Origin: Candidatus Omnitrophota bacterium | Lineage (GTDB): Bacteria > Hinthialibacterota > Hinthialibacteria > OLB16 | NCBI GenBank assembly: GCA_020632575.1 | Contig: JACKFH010000009.1 | Span: 1-64,000, forward strand | Reading direction: 5' to 3' | Length of the DNA: 64,000 nucleotides | Shown: piece after piece, positions 1 to 8,059 of the stretch | How the letters are laid out: every line of letters begins with the position of its first letter | How positions within the stretch are numbered: position 1 is the first letter of the stretch | Translations under genes and position numbers: made by a program | Notes under the pieces: generated by a model | The model's input: only the letters and a program-made list of their open reading frames with translations | What the model was told of the DNA's origin: nothing | Database searches by the model: none

Positions 1-259
1 GCCGGGGATATTGTACCTTCCTTTCAACGGATTTCACACACCACTAAAGTGACGATAATGCGACGACACAGTAACCACTGTACGACGCAGTCAAGTTGCT
101 ATTTGATAATATTGCAGTTAAGAACAATCAGTGGACACCTATAGAAACAACTCTTGACCCCCCCCCCTGGAAAGTGGTAATATTCATATAGTCGTACGAT
201 ATTAGTTGAATTTAGTGTCAAGTACTTACCACTAAATTCTGAGTCAGGAGGATCGGGAT
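1..259. other. AT-rich leader region, no gene seen
   Basis: This stretch is more AT-rich than the rest of the window and holds a run of ten C residues near 160-169. I find no convincing open frame; the minus-strand frame across it runs into the gene at 260 and looks like a shadow. It probably contains the promoter of the secreted protein that follows, but I cannot name -35/-10 boxes with confidence. Confidence 0.4.
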
Positions 260-1600
260 ATGAAAACACGGATTTGGTTGTTTCTCGGCTTAGTGCCGCT
301 TCTTTCACTCCAAAGTTTTTCAGAGACTTATGATCCAAAACCAAAAGCCGATATCCAGTACGCCGCCAATGCAATTCGACACGATGACTTGTCCTCATCG
401 CTGATTTCTTCCAGTTCCGCAATCTTTCTTTGGTTCGCAAGTGACCATGGGCTTGACCTGACGAGAGCGCTTACCCGAGCGTACGAAAACAGGGACACCG
501 ACGAATTGCGCGAAGAGAGAACAAGGAGGACCAGGACTCAGGATGAGCCGATTTTCTGGCCCATTTGGGTGGATGCAGCGGTCGTTTCGACAGCGCTCGA
601 CGATCCAGAAGCCGCTTTAGCCTACATTGTCAATGCCACCTTGGATCCACTTTGTCCCGATGCCCCTTTTCTGCATGTCCTCGCTGCTCGCGCATACCTC
701 AGGCTCCACGAGTTGGACAAAGCGAAAGCATCTCATCGAGCCGCCTTAAAATCCGCATCCGGCAACGCCTCCAAATCTTTTCAAGTAAACTATCAATTCG
801 TGGAAGACTTATATAACCATGGTTATTCGGGAGAAGTCTTTGAGGAAGGGTCTATCCTCGGCGATTGTGCAAAATCCGCTTACCCCCTAGAAAGAGCATT
901 CTCGGGCTACGAAAGGCTTCTTCACGCCTGGTCGGTCAAGGACGCGACCCGAATCGAGTCGGGACTCGCGGATCTGAAGGAGGACCTTCCTCAAATCACT
1001 CTCGATAGAGGCACCGCATTCGAAAGGCGGCGGTACGACGAGGCGGAAAACTTGGTCCGAAGAATTGAAAGAGCTCAAGCTGGGAACGAGGCCGTCCGGA
1101 TGATTCTCGACGAGGAATCGTGCCACTTCGATCGACTTAGTGGGAATCACCTCGGCATTGTCGAAAGACTGAACCCCTGGATTCAACGATATCCTTTAAG
1201 CAAATACGACACGCTGACCGACGAGGAGATTCTATTCGCGGTACGGTGGGTTTACGCCACCTATTTAGCGGCGATGGCGACCGCTGGTAGGTACGCTGAA
1301 GCGGAGGTTGGCATAGAAGAGTTTCTCAATCGGGTGCCATTCGAAGACTCTCCGGGCATGGTGGTCGACATGAATCTTTGGTTGGCCTGGACTCTCCATA
1401 GACAAGGACGCTATGACGAAGCGGTTGTTCAATACGAAATTGGCCTGCAACTCGATGGATCGGACTCTCCCGACATTGTTCTTCCCGACTACTTCACCAA
1501 GACGGGGATCCCCAAAGGGCTGACCACCAACAGAAAAACATTTGTTCATTATTATCGGAACGCCTTGGCCGCCCTGGGCGGATGGGAGGCGGGACGATGA
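260..1600 (+). CDS. Secreted TPR-like protein of unknown function
   Basis: I do not recognise a named family. The protein (446 aa) opens with a signal peptide (MKTRIWLFLGLVPLLSLQSF, roughly residues 1-21). The start is well placed: an AGGAGG lies at 246-251, eight bases before the ATG. The middle and C-terminal parts are alpha-helical with TPR-like pairs, for example around residues 130-160 (AARAYLRLHELDKA) and 345-400 (AGRYAEAE..., LHRQGRYDEAVVQYEIGL). TPR proteins usually act as protein-protein scaffolds; a periplasmic or outer-membrane scaffold is my inference. The stop overlaps the ATG of the next gene (ATGA at 1597-1600), so the two are probably co-translated. Codon use is less GC-biased than in the core genes further right. 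Confidence 0.7.
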   Translation: MKTRIWLFLGLVPLLSLQSFSETYDPKPKADIQYAANAIRHDDLSSSLISSSSAIFLWFASDHGLDLTRALTRAYENRDTDELREERTRRTRTQDEPIFWPIWVDAAVVSTALDDPEAALAYIVNATLDPLCPDAPFLHVLAARAYLRLHELDKAKASHRAALKSASGNASKSFQVNYQFVEDLYNHGYSGEVFEEGSILGDCAKSAYPLERAFSGYERLLHAWSVKDATRIESGLADLKEDLPQITLDRGTAFERRRYDEAENLVRRIERAQAGNEAVRMILDEESCHFDRLSGNHLGIVERLNPWIQRYPLSKYDTLTDEEILFAVRWVYATYLAAMATAGRYAEAEVGIEEFLNRVPFEDSPGMVVDMNLWLAWTLHRQGRYDEAVVQYEIGLQLDGSDSPDIVLPDYFTKTGIPKGLTTNRKTFVHYYRNALAALGGWEAGR

Positions 1601-2889
1601 GTCACCTTTCTCCTTCCTCAGGATATTCGTTGCATTTGTCGCTTTTATTCTCTTTCTTTTTGACTCTTCACCCATTGGGCCCGGCTTACGGTGACAGTGG
1701 GCCGCCACCTCCTACACCAGGCCCATGCAGTTGCGGGACTCCATGCACTCCGGTGAATCGCGACGAGAACGAATCCTACGTCTACCTCATCGAGGCGGGT
1801 GTCTTCCTCGGTTACTCGGGAGTAGGAAAGTGCGACGACGAATGCAATTCTCCGGAATTGCGGATACGACGCGGTCTATGGATGGTCGAAAAACAAGAGG
1901 GCGTGGATTGGCATGTCGACAAGTACGCCTACGATTACGATGCATGGTGGACTTCATGCAGCACAGGTTCGAGCTACGGAGACAGCGAGGAGGACCTTGT
2001 GGAGGATGTTCCAATCTCTTTGTCTACTCCTGGAACAAAATCCATTTCCGGGATTAGTGTCGATCTTCAGGGGGATCCGGACCAGTGTCCGATCTATCGG
2101 AATGACATGATCGATACTCAGGCACTCGGATTCCTCCACGTGTACGAAGTCACCCTTGTCGTCACCCCGGCGGGCGGCGGTCTCGCCATCGACTACGATG
2201 TGACTCAGGCCAGCGCCTCGGGGATCTGTTTCGACCCAACGCCTTACAATGTGAGAATCACGGTATCCGGTCAGGGTGGATCGGAATACAGTTCGTTTTT
2301 ATCGGGTTGGTCGGGGACCTGGAATTGGGACGGCGATTTCGCCGGGAATCCCTGGGATGGCTGTTCGCAGTTGTCGGTCAGCGTTTCAGGGAACATGACA
2401 CATGGAAGCGTGTGGCTTTGCTTGGATTGCGACGCTCTGACAACCTCGTGCGGTTTTTACAAGCAGATTCATTACCCGGTCGACACGGACGCCGCGGTGA
2501 CCCTCTCCCCCTCGGACCTCTTCGTCGCCCAGGTCGACGAGGTGATCGAATTCACCGCGAACGGAACCCCTCCGGGCGGCGATTACAGCTGGTCCCTGTC
2601 CGGCGGCCACTCCGCCTCCGACCCCGCCTCCAACAGCCAAACGGTCAACTTCGACAACCCGGGGTCCTACCATGTATTGCGCTGGAACGTGGCTCCCGCC
2701 TCGTTCCAACAGCCGGCAAGCCGACCCGGCGGTGTCTTTTCTGTTGCGCTTTCCGTAGCGAGGGGCTTACGCCCCACGCCCCTGGGAGTTACCCAGCGCC
2801 CCGGCCTGTCGCGGTCCGGACTTTCCTCCCCCCGGCGGACTTCAACGCCCCCCGGGCAGCGATGGTCCCCTCGGACCCGCCGGGGATGA
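1597..2889 (+). CDS. Secreted protein with C-terminal PKD-like domain, probably truncated
   Basis: The likely start is the ATG at 1597, overlapping the previous stop by four bases; an in-frame ATG at 1582 is also possible. A signal peptide follows (hydrophobic LHLSLLFSFFLTL, then PAYGDSG). Cys-rich segments (CSCGTPCTP, CDDECNSP, CLDCDALTTSC) suggest disulfides in an exported protein. From about residue 305 to 360 (AVTLSPSDLFVAQVDEVIEF... YSWSLSGG... NPGSYHVLRW) the sequence resembles a PKD/Ig-like fold. After about residue 365 it turns into Arg/Pro/Ser-rich text unlike a folded domain, matching DNA with repeat-like content. I infer that the natural 3' end was lost or replaced and that translation runs into non-coding DNA. 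Function unknown. Confidence 0.6.
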   Translation: MSHLSPSSGYSLHLSLLFSFFLTLHPLGPAYGDSGPPPPTPGPCSCGTPCTPVNRDENESYVYLIEAGVFLGYSGVGKCDDECNSPELRIRRGLWMVEKQEGVDWHVDKYAYDYDAWWTSCSTGSSYGDSEEDLVEDVPISLSTPGTKSISGISVDLQGDPDQCPIYRNDMIDTQALGFLHVYEVTLVVTPAGGGLAIDYDVTQASASGICFDPTPYNVRITVSGQGGSEYSSFLSGWSGTWNWDGDFAGNPWDGCSQLSVSVSGNMTHGSVWLCLDCDALTTSCGFYKQIHYPVDTDAAVTLSPSDLFVAQVDEVIEFTANGTPPGGDYSWSLSGGHSASDPASNSQTVNFDNPGSYHVLRWNVAPASFQQPASRPGGVFSVALSVARGLRPTPLGVTQRPGLSRSGLSSPRRTSTPPGQRWSPRTRRG

Positions 2890-2948
2890 TCTTAGCACTC
2901 GGCAGTGGCCCGGCAACATAATTGGGAGCAAGATTGGACGACCCCTGG

Positions 2949-2970
2949 ATTCCCGATCAGAGTCGGGAAT
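2949..2970. repeat. dRS3-like hairpin (single copy)
   Basis: ATTCCCGA and TCGGGAAT form an 8-bp perfect stem around a 6-base loop, flanked on the left by GG and on the right by GAC. It resembles one half of the paired elements at 11914 and 34160. The general form ATTCCC-N-GGGAAT is known from Neisseria dRS3 repeats (N8 there, N10 here). Confidence 0.6.
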
Positions 2971-3017
2971 GACGGGGGAGTGAAGGGGGCTTGCCACGAT
3001 AGGTTGCACCGCGTTTC

Positions 3018-3033
3018 GCGGCAGGGATGCCGC
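3018..3033. repeat. Hairpin with AGGGAT loop
   Basis: GCGGC-AGGGAT-GCCGC, a perfect 5-bp stem, followed by TCCCACGGCGG. A relative lies at 28679-28693 (GCGGC-TGGAA-GCCGC then TCCCACGGTGG), and several more with other stems lie at 33825-34047. It sits between two genes in an intergenic spacer, as REP-like elements usually do. Confidence 0.5.
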
Positions 3034-3064
3034 TCCCACGGCGGCGGAGAATTTTAACAACCCG

Positions 3065-3622
3065 CTACTGCCCCCCATGCTCCTCGAGCACCGTCGCGAT
3101 CTCCGTGAATCCCTTTTCGCGGGCGAGGTCGAGGCAGGAGCCGTGGACATTGCTGAGCATGTTCGGGTCGGCCCCTTTGGCGAGGAGGAGTTTCACTGTC
3201 TCCAGGCTGCCGGATGCGACTGCTTTGTGCAGGGGGGTGGTGTTGAGGATGTTTCGTAGATTCGGGTCGGCGCCTTTGTCGATCAGCGTCTGGGCCGTTT
3301 TGGCATGTCCGCCGCTGGCCGCGGAGGCGAGCGGCCCGTCGCCAAGATTATCCTGGATGTTGACATCGGCCCCGTGGTCGAGGAGAAGTTTTACGATCTC
3401 GGTGCTCCCATCCGCCGCCGCCTTATGGAGGGGCGTGTTCCCGTTGCGATCCTTCTCGTTCACATTGGCGCCCGCCTCGAGATGACGTTTCACCTCTTTG
3501 ACCGATCCGGCCGCGGCCGCCTGCAAAAGGGTTTTGTAGGTTCGGTTCGATTGGCATCCGGACAGGATTAGGGCTGCTATGAGCGCTGGCGCGGCAAGAA
3601 GGACGACTCGTGCGTTCCGCAT
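3065..3622 (-). CDS. Ankyrin-repeat lipoprotein
   Basis: The open frame extends further upstream, but the ATG at 3622 gives a typical lipoprotein signal (MRNARVVLLAAPALIAALILSGC) with the lipobox LSGC, so I choose it (185 aa). After the lipid-anchored Cys come about four to five ankyrin repeats with the usual G-TPLH-A and GADVN/GADPN signatures (for example GNTPLHKAAADGSTEIVKLL). It is predicted to be anchored in the outer or inner membrane facing the periplasm and to bind other proteins. No enzymatic motif is present. It is transcribed toward the PKD gene and away from the sulfatase. Confidence 0.85.
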   Translation of the reverse strand: MRNARVVLLAAPALIAALILSGCQSNRTYKTLLQAAAAGSVKEVKRHLEAGANVNEKDRNGNTPLHKAAADGSTEIVKLLLDHGADVNIQDNLGDGPLASAASGGHAKTAQTLIDKGADPNLRNILNTTPLHKAVASGSLETVKLLLAKGADPNMLSNVHGSCLDLAREKGFTEIATVLEEHGGQ

Positions 3623-3852
3623 GATCAAGACAAAGGTATCACAACCCCGCGATTCCACAAGTTGAAAAAGGTGACGGGTTTTCCTCCCTTGACGAGAAGT
3701 GTTGGGGAGGGTGAAGAAACGAGTCGAGCCGACCGAGGTCAGCCGCACCTTTCCTTCTCTCCATCGCGGAGGAGGAAAGGGTGTCGAATGACCCCTGTCT
3801 TGGCCCATGGGGCTTGTGGTTCGGATCGAATGGCGCCACCTTGATCCCAGTC

Positions 3853-5256
3853 ATGAATCGGATCGTGCTGATGTTCGTTTTGTTGATCGCGCTCTTGATC
3901 GGATCGTCCGTTGCGGGGTTTGCCGAAGCAAAAGCTCCTCCCAACATCATCCTCGTCTTCATCGACGATATGGGATGGACAGACCTCTCCTGCTTTGGGA
4001 ACACAGAGGCGAAGACCCCCAACATCGATCGGATGGCGGAGGAGGGGATCGCGTTCGAGCAGTTCTATGTCAACTCCCCCATCTGCTCCCCCTCGCGCGT
4101 CGCCATCTCCACCGGACAGTACCCTCAACGATGGCGGATCACTTCTTATTTGGCGCACCGTGACAACAATAGGGAGCGTGGGCTGACTCAATGGCTGGAC
4201 CCGAAAGCCCCGATGCTCGCTCGAAGCTTGAAGAAGGCCGGCTACGCAACCGGGCATTTCGGCAAGTGGCACATGGGGGGGCAACGGGATGTGGAGGACG
4301 CTCCCCCGATCACCGAGTTTGGATTCGATCAGTCGCTGACCAACTTCGAGGGGATGGGCCCTAAGCTTCTTCCGCTTACGATGAAACCAGGCTGGACTGA
4401 GCCGAAACGAATCTGGGAGGACGCCGAGAGGTTAGGCGGGCCGGTCACTTGGATGCAACGCTCGAAAATCACCAGCGGCTATGTCGATGCCGCCTTGGAT
4501 TTCATTGACAAAGCCGAGGCCGAGGACAAGCCGTTCTATGTCAACCTCTGGCCCGATGACGTTCACAGCCCCTACTTCCCGCCGGTCGAGAAATGGGGGA
4601 AGAACAAACGCGAATTGTACCTCGCTGTCCTGGAGGAGATGGACCGTCAGCTCGCTCCTCTCTTCGACCGGGTGCGTGACGATGAAAACCTTCGCGAGAA
4701 TACACTGATCCTGATCTGTTCCGACAACGGTCCCGAACTCGGCGCCGGGGAGTCCGACGATTTAAAAGGCTCCAAGACACACCTCTTCGAGGGCGGGATC
4801 CGATCGCCACTCATTGTTTGGGGGCCGGGGACTGTGAACAGGGAAAAGGCGGGCGCCCGGAACAAAAATTCGGTCTTCGCGGCGATCGACTTGGTTCCTT
4901 CCCTGATCGATCTGGCCGGAGCCGAACCGCCCGCTGGAATTTCTTACGATGGCGAAGATTTGCTCGACACCCTTCTCGGCAAGTCCGAGGCCTCAAGGCA
5001 GGTGCCGATCTTTTTCAGCCGTCCACCCGACCGGAAGAGTTATTACGGCTTCGAGAACCTCCCCGACCTGGCGGTTCGCGATGGCGATTGGAAACTTCTC
5101 TGCGACTACGATGGCGCCCGTCCGCTCCTCTATAATCTCCCTGCCGACCCCTCGGAGTCACAGAACCTAGCGCAAGATCGCCCTGAGTTGGTCGAAAGAC
5201 TGACTAAGAAAGTCACCGATTGGTATCGATCGACGCCATCGGATTTGGGGGATTGA
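3853..5256 (+). CDS. S1-family arylsulfatase (formylglycine type)
   Basis: This is a secreted type I sulfatase hydrolysing sulfate esters; the substrate is unknown. From the ATG at 3853 it has a signal peptide ending near FAEAKA. The metal-binding start of the fold is present (NIILVFIDDMGW, Asp38-Asp39), and the formylglycine motif is C78-S-P-S-R82, followed by TGQYPQR. Further family marks are GYATGHFGKWHMGG, SDNGPE and the C-terminal WKLL-YNL-DPSE pattern. An upstream in-frame ATG at 3781 would add 24 residues before the signal peptide and is less likely. Position 78 is Cys, so a formylglycine-generating enzyme is needed for activity. The frame stays open beyond its TGA stop into the next gene (see the entry at 5347). 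Confidence 0.93.
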   Translation: MNRIVLMFVLLIALLIGSSVAGFAEAKAPPNIILVFIDDMGWTDLSCFGNTEAKTPNIDRMAEEGIAFEQFYVNSPICSPSRVAISTGQYPQRWRITSYLAHRDNNRERGLTQWLDPKAPMLARSLKKAGYATGHFGKWHMGGQRDVEDAPPITEFGFDQSLTNFEGMGPKLLPLTMKPGWTEPKRIWEDAERLGGPVTWMQRSKITSGYVDAALDFIDKAEAEDKPFYVNLWPDDVHSPYFPPVEKWGKNKRELYLAVLEEMDRQLAPLFDRVRDDENLRENTLILICSDNGPELGAGESDDLKGSKTHLFEGGIRSPLIVWGPGTVNREKAGARNKNSVFAAIDLVPSLIDLAGAEPPAGISYDGEDLLDTLLGKSEASRQVPIFFSRPPDRKSYYGFENLPDLAVRDGDWKLLCDYDGARPLLYNLPADPSESQNLAQDRPELVERLTKKVTDWYRSTPSDLGD

Positions 5257-5346
5257 CCAACGCGACCAAAACCGACTCTAACCATCACCGACCCAAATGT
5301 TTTTGAGCGCCATCGAAACGCGCAAAACATTTACTATGACCTTGCC

Positions 5347-6756
5347 TTGCCAATAGTTCTCCTGGGCAGTGTCGGCGCCATCACCTGGGCGATCCGCGGG
5401 ACCGATGGGTGGGGAGGGATCGATGGGACCATCCTCCCGGGGATGAGTTGGGGAATCCTCTGGTGGTGGCTCTGTTTCCGGCGAGGGATCGACGCTAGGG
5501 GGACGCCACTTTGGCTCGGGCTCGGGATCGCGTTGGGCGGGGAACTCGGCTACGGCCAGTATGTCGCTTGGATTCGTGGGATGTTCTATCTCGAGGATGA
5601 GATCATTTCGATCTCCCCCTGGACCGGTTACCTCTGGTTTTTCATTTGCGGCATTGGATGGGGCGCTCCGGGTGGAGTCTTGTTGGGGTGGGCGCTTAGT
5701 CGGAAAAAAAGTCTTGCCGTCTGGGCCGCTCGTCTTCTGATACCGGCGGGAGTGGCTTACCTCGGGTGGCTTCTTGTCCAATGGCGACCCGAGTGGTTTT
5801 TCCCCCACCATGAACTGGGCATCTATGAGGGTGAACTGAGCCGTCACCAGGACCGCACGGTTTACACCAACACCCAGAATTTTGTCGTGGTCGCTTGGTG
5901 GCTCGGCGCCCTCATGGTCGCCCTCTTCCAACGGGATCGGTTCGCATGGATGGCGATGCTCCTGATCGGTGGCGGTTTCGGTTTCGGGTTCACCCTGGCC
6001 GCGCTCTGGTGTCTGGGGTATTCCTACGCTCCCGATTTGATCGACTGGTGGAAGATGTGGGAGCTCAACTCGGGCTTCAATCTCGGTCTGCTTTACACCC
6101 TGCTTCTCTATTGGACGATCCGTCAGGTCGACACGGAGCCCGAACCCGAGGGGTCACCCACTCGATCGAGGCTCTGGTTCGAATCGATTGGCATGGCCCT
6201 CGGCGGGTTCCTCTTGGTCTATCTGATGGGCGCGGAGTTCTTTGCGGGGACCGGATTCTTTTTGGCGCTGATGGTCGCCATCCCCATACTCTTGGCGACT
6301 CGCTCCGGAAAACAGGGCTTCAACCCAGACCTCATCATTGACCGAAGAAAAGAGGTGGCGTTCACCTATGCCATTTTCCTCCTTCTCTTCATGCTCTTCT
6401 GGGGAGTCACCAGCCGATTGGGTGTCGTCTTGGGCCTCTATGATCCCAGCGCGGTCGACCAGTACGCTTGGCCCCCGGCTCGCATTGCCCTCTTTGTTCC
6501 TTTCGGGATCCTGGTGGTCGGGTACACCCTCGTTCGGTACTTCAAGATCCTGACATCGACGGACATCTCCGCGAACCGAACCGACCCCCAGAGAGCCGCT
6601 ATCCTACTCGTCGACTTGATGACTCTGATCGGCATCGTCGGCGCCATCTCGATTTGGCCCGCCAAGATCGGAGCCTGTTACGCGATCTTTCTCTTCCTCG
6701 CGCTCTTCGCTTTCAACCGGATCAACCACCGTTTCAACCAAGTCGATCAAGGCTGA
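5347..6756 (+). CDS. Polytopic membrane protein of unknown function, no canonical start
   Basis: This is a large integral membrane protein with about twelve hydrophobic segments and many Gly/Trp motifs (TDGWGGIDG, GGELGYGQY). I do not recognise the family. The first usable start is a TTG at 5347 without a Shine-Dalgarno. Upstream, the same frame is open and protein-like all the way back to the TGA of the sulfatase (codons reading VFERHRNAQNIYYDLALP), with no ATG, GTG or TTG among the 30 intervening codons. The true start may therefore be a rare codon (ATC or ATT), translation may couple to or read through the sulfatase stop, or an upstream base may be miscalled. Adjacency suggests co-expression with the sulfatase. 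Confidence 0.75.
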   Translation: MPIVLLGSVGAITWAIRGTDGWGGIDGTILPGMSWGILWWWLCFRRGIDARGTPLWLGLGIALGGELGYGQYVAWIRGMFYLEDEIISISPWTGYLWFFICGIGWGAPGGVLLGWALSRKKSLAVWAARLLIPAGVAYLGWLLVQWRPEWFFPHHELGIYEGELSRHQDRTVYTNTQNFVVVAWWLGALMVALFQRDRFAWMAMLLIGGGFGFGFTLAALWCLGYSYAPDLIDWWKMWELNSGFNLGLLYTLLLYWTIRQVDTEPEPEGSPTRSRLWFESIGMALGGFLLVYLMGAEFFAGTGFFLALMVAIPILLATRSGKQGFNPDLIIDRRKEVAFTYAIFLLLFMLFWGVTSRLGVVLGLYDPSAVDQYAWPPARIALFVPFGILVVGYTLVRYFKILTSTDISANRTDPQRAAILLVDLMTLIGIVGAISIWPAKIGACYAIFLFLALFAFNRINHRFNQVDQG

Positions 6757-6839
6757 CCCGACGACAGGCTTTGCCCCGCACACATTTTCAACCCATGCGC
6801 TTTCCCTATAAAATGGAACTGAAACCGAGGGGGAGATGA

Positions 6840-7967
6840 ATGACCATCCCGATTTTGAATGACAACCCGTCCGACTCGCGCCGCATTGTCCTGTTGATGG
6901 ACCTTGCCTCCACCTGCGACCTCCGGTGCATTCATTGCTATCGCAGTGTGCTCCTTCAACGCGGGGCCAACATGACCCTCGATCAGATCGGCGTCCTCGA
7001 ACGAGAGGTTTTTCCCTACATCCAAAACCTCTCCCTCTCCTGCGCGGGGGAGCCGCTGACACGTTCCAATTTCCGTGAGGGGTTGCGGGCGGCAAAGAGG
7101 GCGGGCGTCCCCTTCATCCGCATCCAAACCAACGCCACCTACCTGAAAGAAGAAATGTCCCGATTCCTGATCGAGTCCGGTCTCGATTACATGGGGGTCT
7201 CTCTCGATGCCGCCACGAAAGAGACCTATGAAACGATTCGTCGAGGCGGACATTGGGCGGAAGTGATCGGCAACCTCCGAACTTTCTCGCGTTTGAGACG
7301 CGAATCGGGCGAGACGAAACCCACCGTCGGATTGAACTTTACACTCCTCACTCTAAATGCCTCCGATGCCCGGGATTTCATCGGACTAGCCGCCGAACTC
7401 GGCGCGGATCTGATTGGTTTCTCGCACCTTCTCCTCGAATCCTGGGAAGCGAAGCAGTGGAGCCTCCGTTACGATCCCAACCGGATGAACGATCTGCTCG
7501 CCGAACTCCGTGAGGAGTCGGCCAAGTTCGACATTCCGGTTCATATTCCCGAGGATGTCTCTCCCCTTACCGAACTCTTTGAGGGACCGCCAAGGGAAGG
7601 GGTTCCCTCTCACTCCGGCCGGTGCGCGGCCGCCGAGGAGGATTGGTTGTTCATGATGCCGAATGGCGACCTCTTCCCCTGTGGCAACCTCCAGGATCAG
7701 GGCCCCCTTGGAAATGTGTTTGAGACCCCCTTCGAGGAGCTCTGGTTCGGCGACCGGAACCAAACATTTCGCGATGAGGCGCTGAATGGCTGTGTCCGAG
7801 GGTGCGACTCCTGCAAACTCTTCGCGCCCACCCGCGACCTGAACCGCGAGATCACTTACCTGGCAAAACGCCTCACAACTCGGTCCGCCGAAGCGATGGA
7901 TTTCGGCGAGGTCCATGCAAAACGGAGAGTTTTTCATCGCCCCGAGAGGTCCAGGACCAACGCCTGA
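6840..7967 (+). CDS. Radical SAM protein with SPASM-like C-terminus
   Basis: The N-terminus has the radical SAM cluster motif C26-x3-C30-x2-C33 (CDLRCIHC), which binds the 4Fe-4S cluster that cleaves S-adenosylmethionine. The C-terminal part (about residues 260-325) has five cysteines in a SPASM-like arrangement: RCAAAEED, FPCGNLQDQGPLGNVFE and CVRGCDSC. Length (375 aa) fits the SPASM class, which matures peptides and includes anaerobic sulfatase-maturating enzymes. Those usually have an aromatic residue between the second and third Cys; here it is His, so I do not assign that role. A GGGGGAG stretch lies just before the ATG, and TATAAA at 6807-6812 may be a -10 box. It lies one gene downstream of the sulfatase. 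Confidence 0.85.
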   Translation: MTIPILNDNPSDSRRIVLLMDLASTCDLRCIHCYRSVLLQRGANMTLDQIGVLEREVFPYIQNLSLSCAGEPLTRSNFREGLRAAKRAGVPFIRIQTNATYLKEEMSRFLIESGLDYMGVSLDAATKETYETIRRGGHWAEVIGNLRTFSRLRRESGETKPTVGLNFTLLTLNASDARDFIGLAAELGADLIGFSHLLLESWEAKQWSLRYDPNRMNDLLAELREESAKFDIPVHIPEDVSPLTELFEGPPREGVPSHSGRCAAAEEDWLFMMPNGDLFPCGNLQDQGPLGNVFETPFEELWFGDRNQTFRDEALNGCVRGCDSCKLFAPTRDLNREITYLAKRLTTRSAEAMDFGEVHAKRRVFHRPERSRTNA

Positions 7968-8022
7968 AAACTTTTGTTCGGGGTTGCGCAAAAATCCTAT
8001 CGAAGTGAATCACGGTTTGTCC

Positions 8023-8028
8023 TATAAT
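8023..8028 (+). promoter_or_regulatory. Possible -10 box of the DUF2339 gene
   Basis: TATAAT matches the sigma-70 -10 consensus and lies 32 bases before the ATG at 8060. No good -35 is visible at 16-18 bases upstream, so the call is tentative. Confidence 0.35.
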
Positions 8029-8059
8029 TCGGCACTTTCCTAATGACTGGACGCCGCGA

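Noticed and set aside
99..440. 113-aa minus-strand frame at the left end
   Set aside because: Overlaps the signal-peptide region of the gene at 260 and has no protein-like features.
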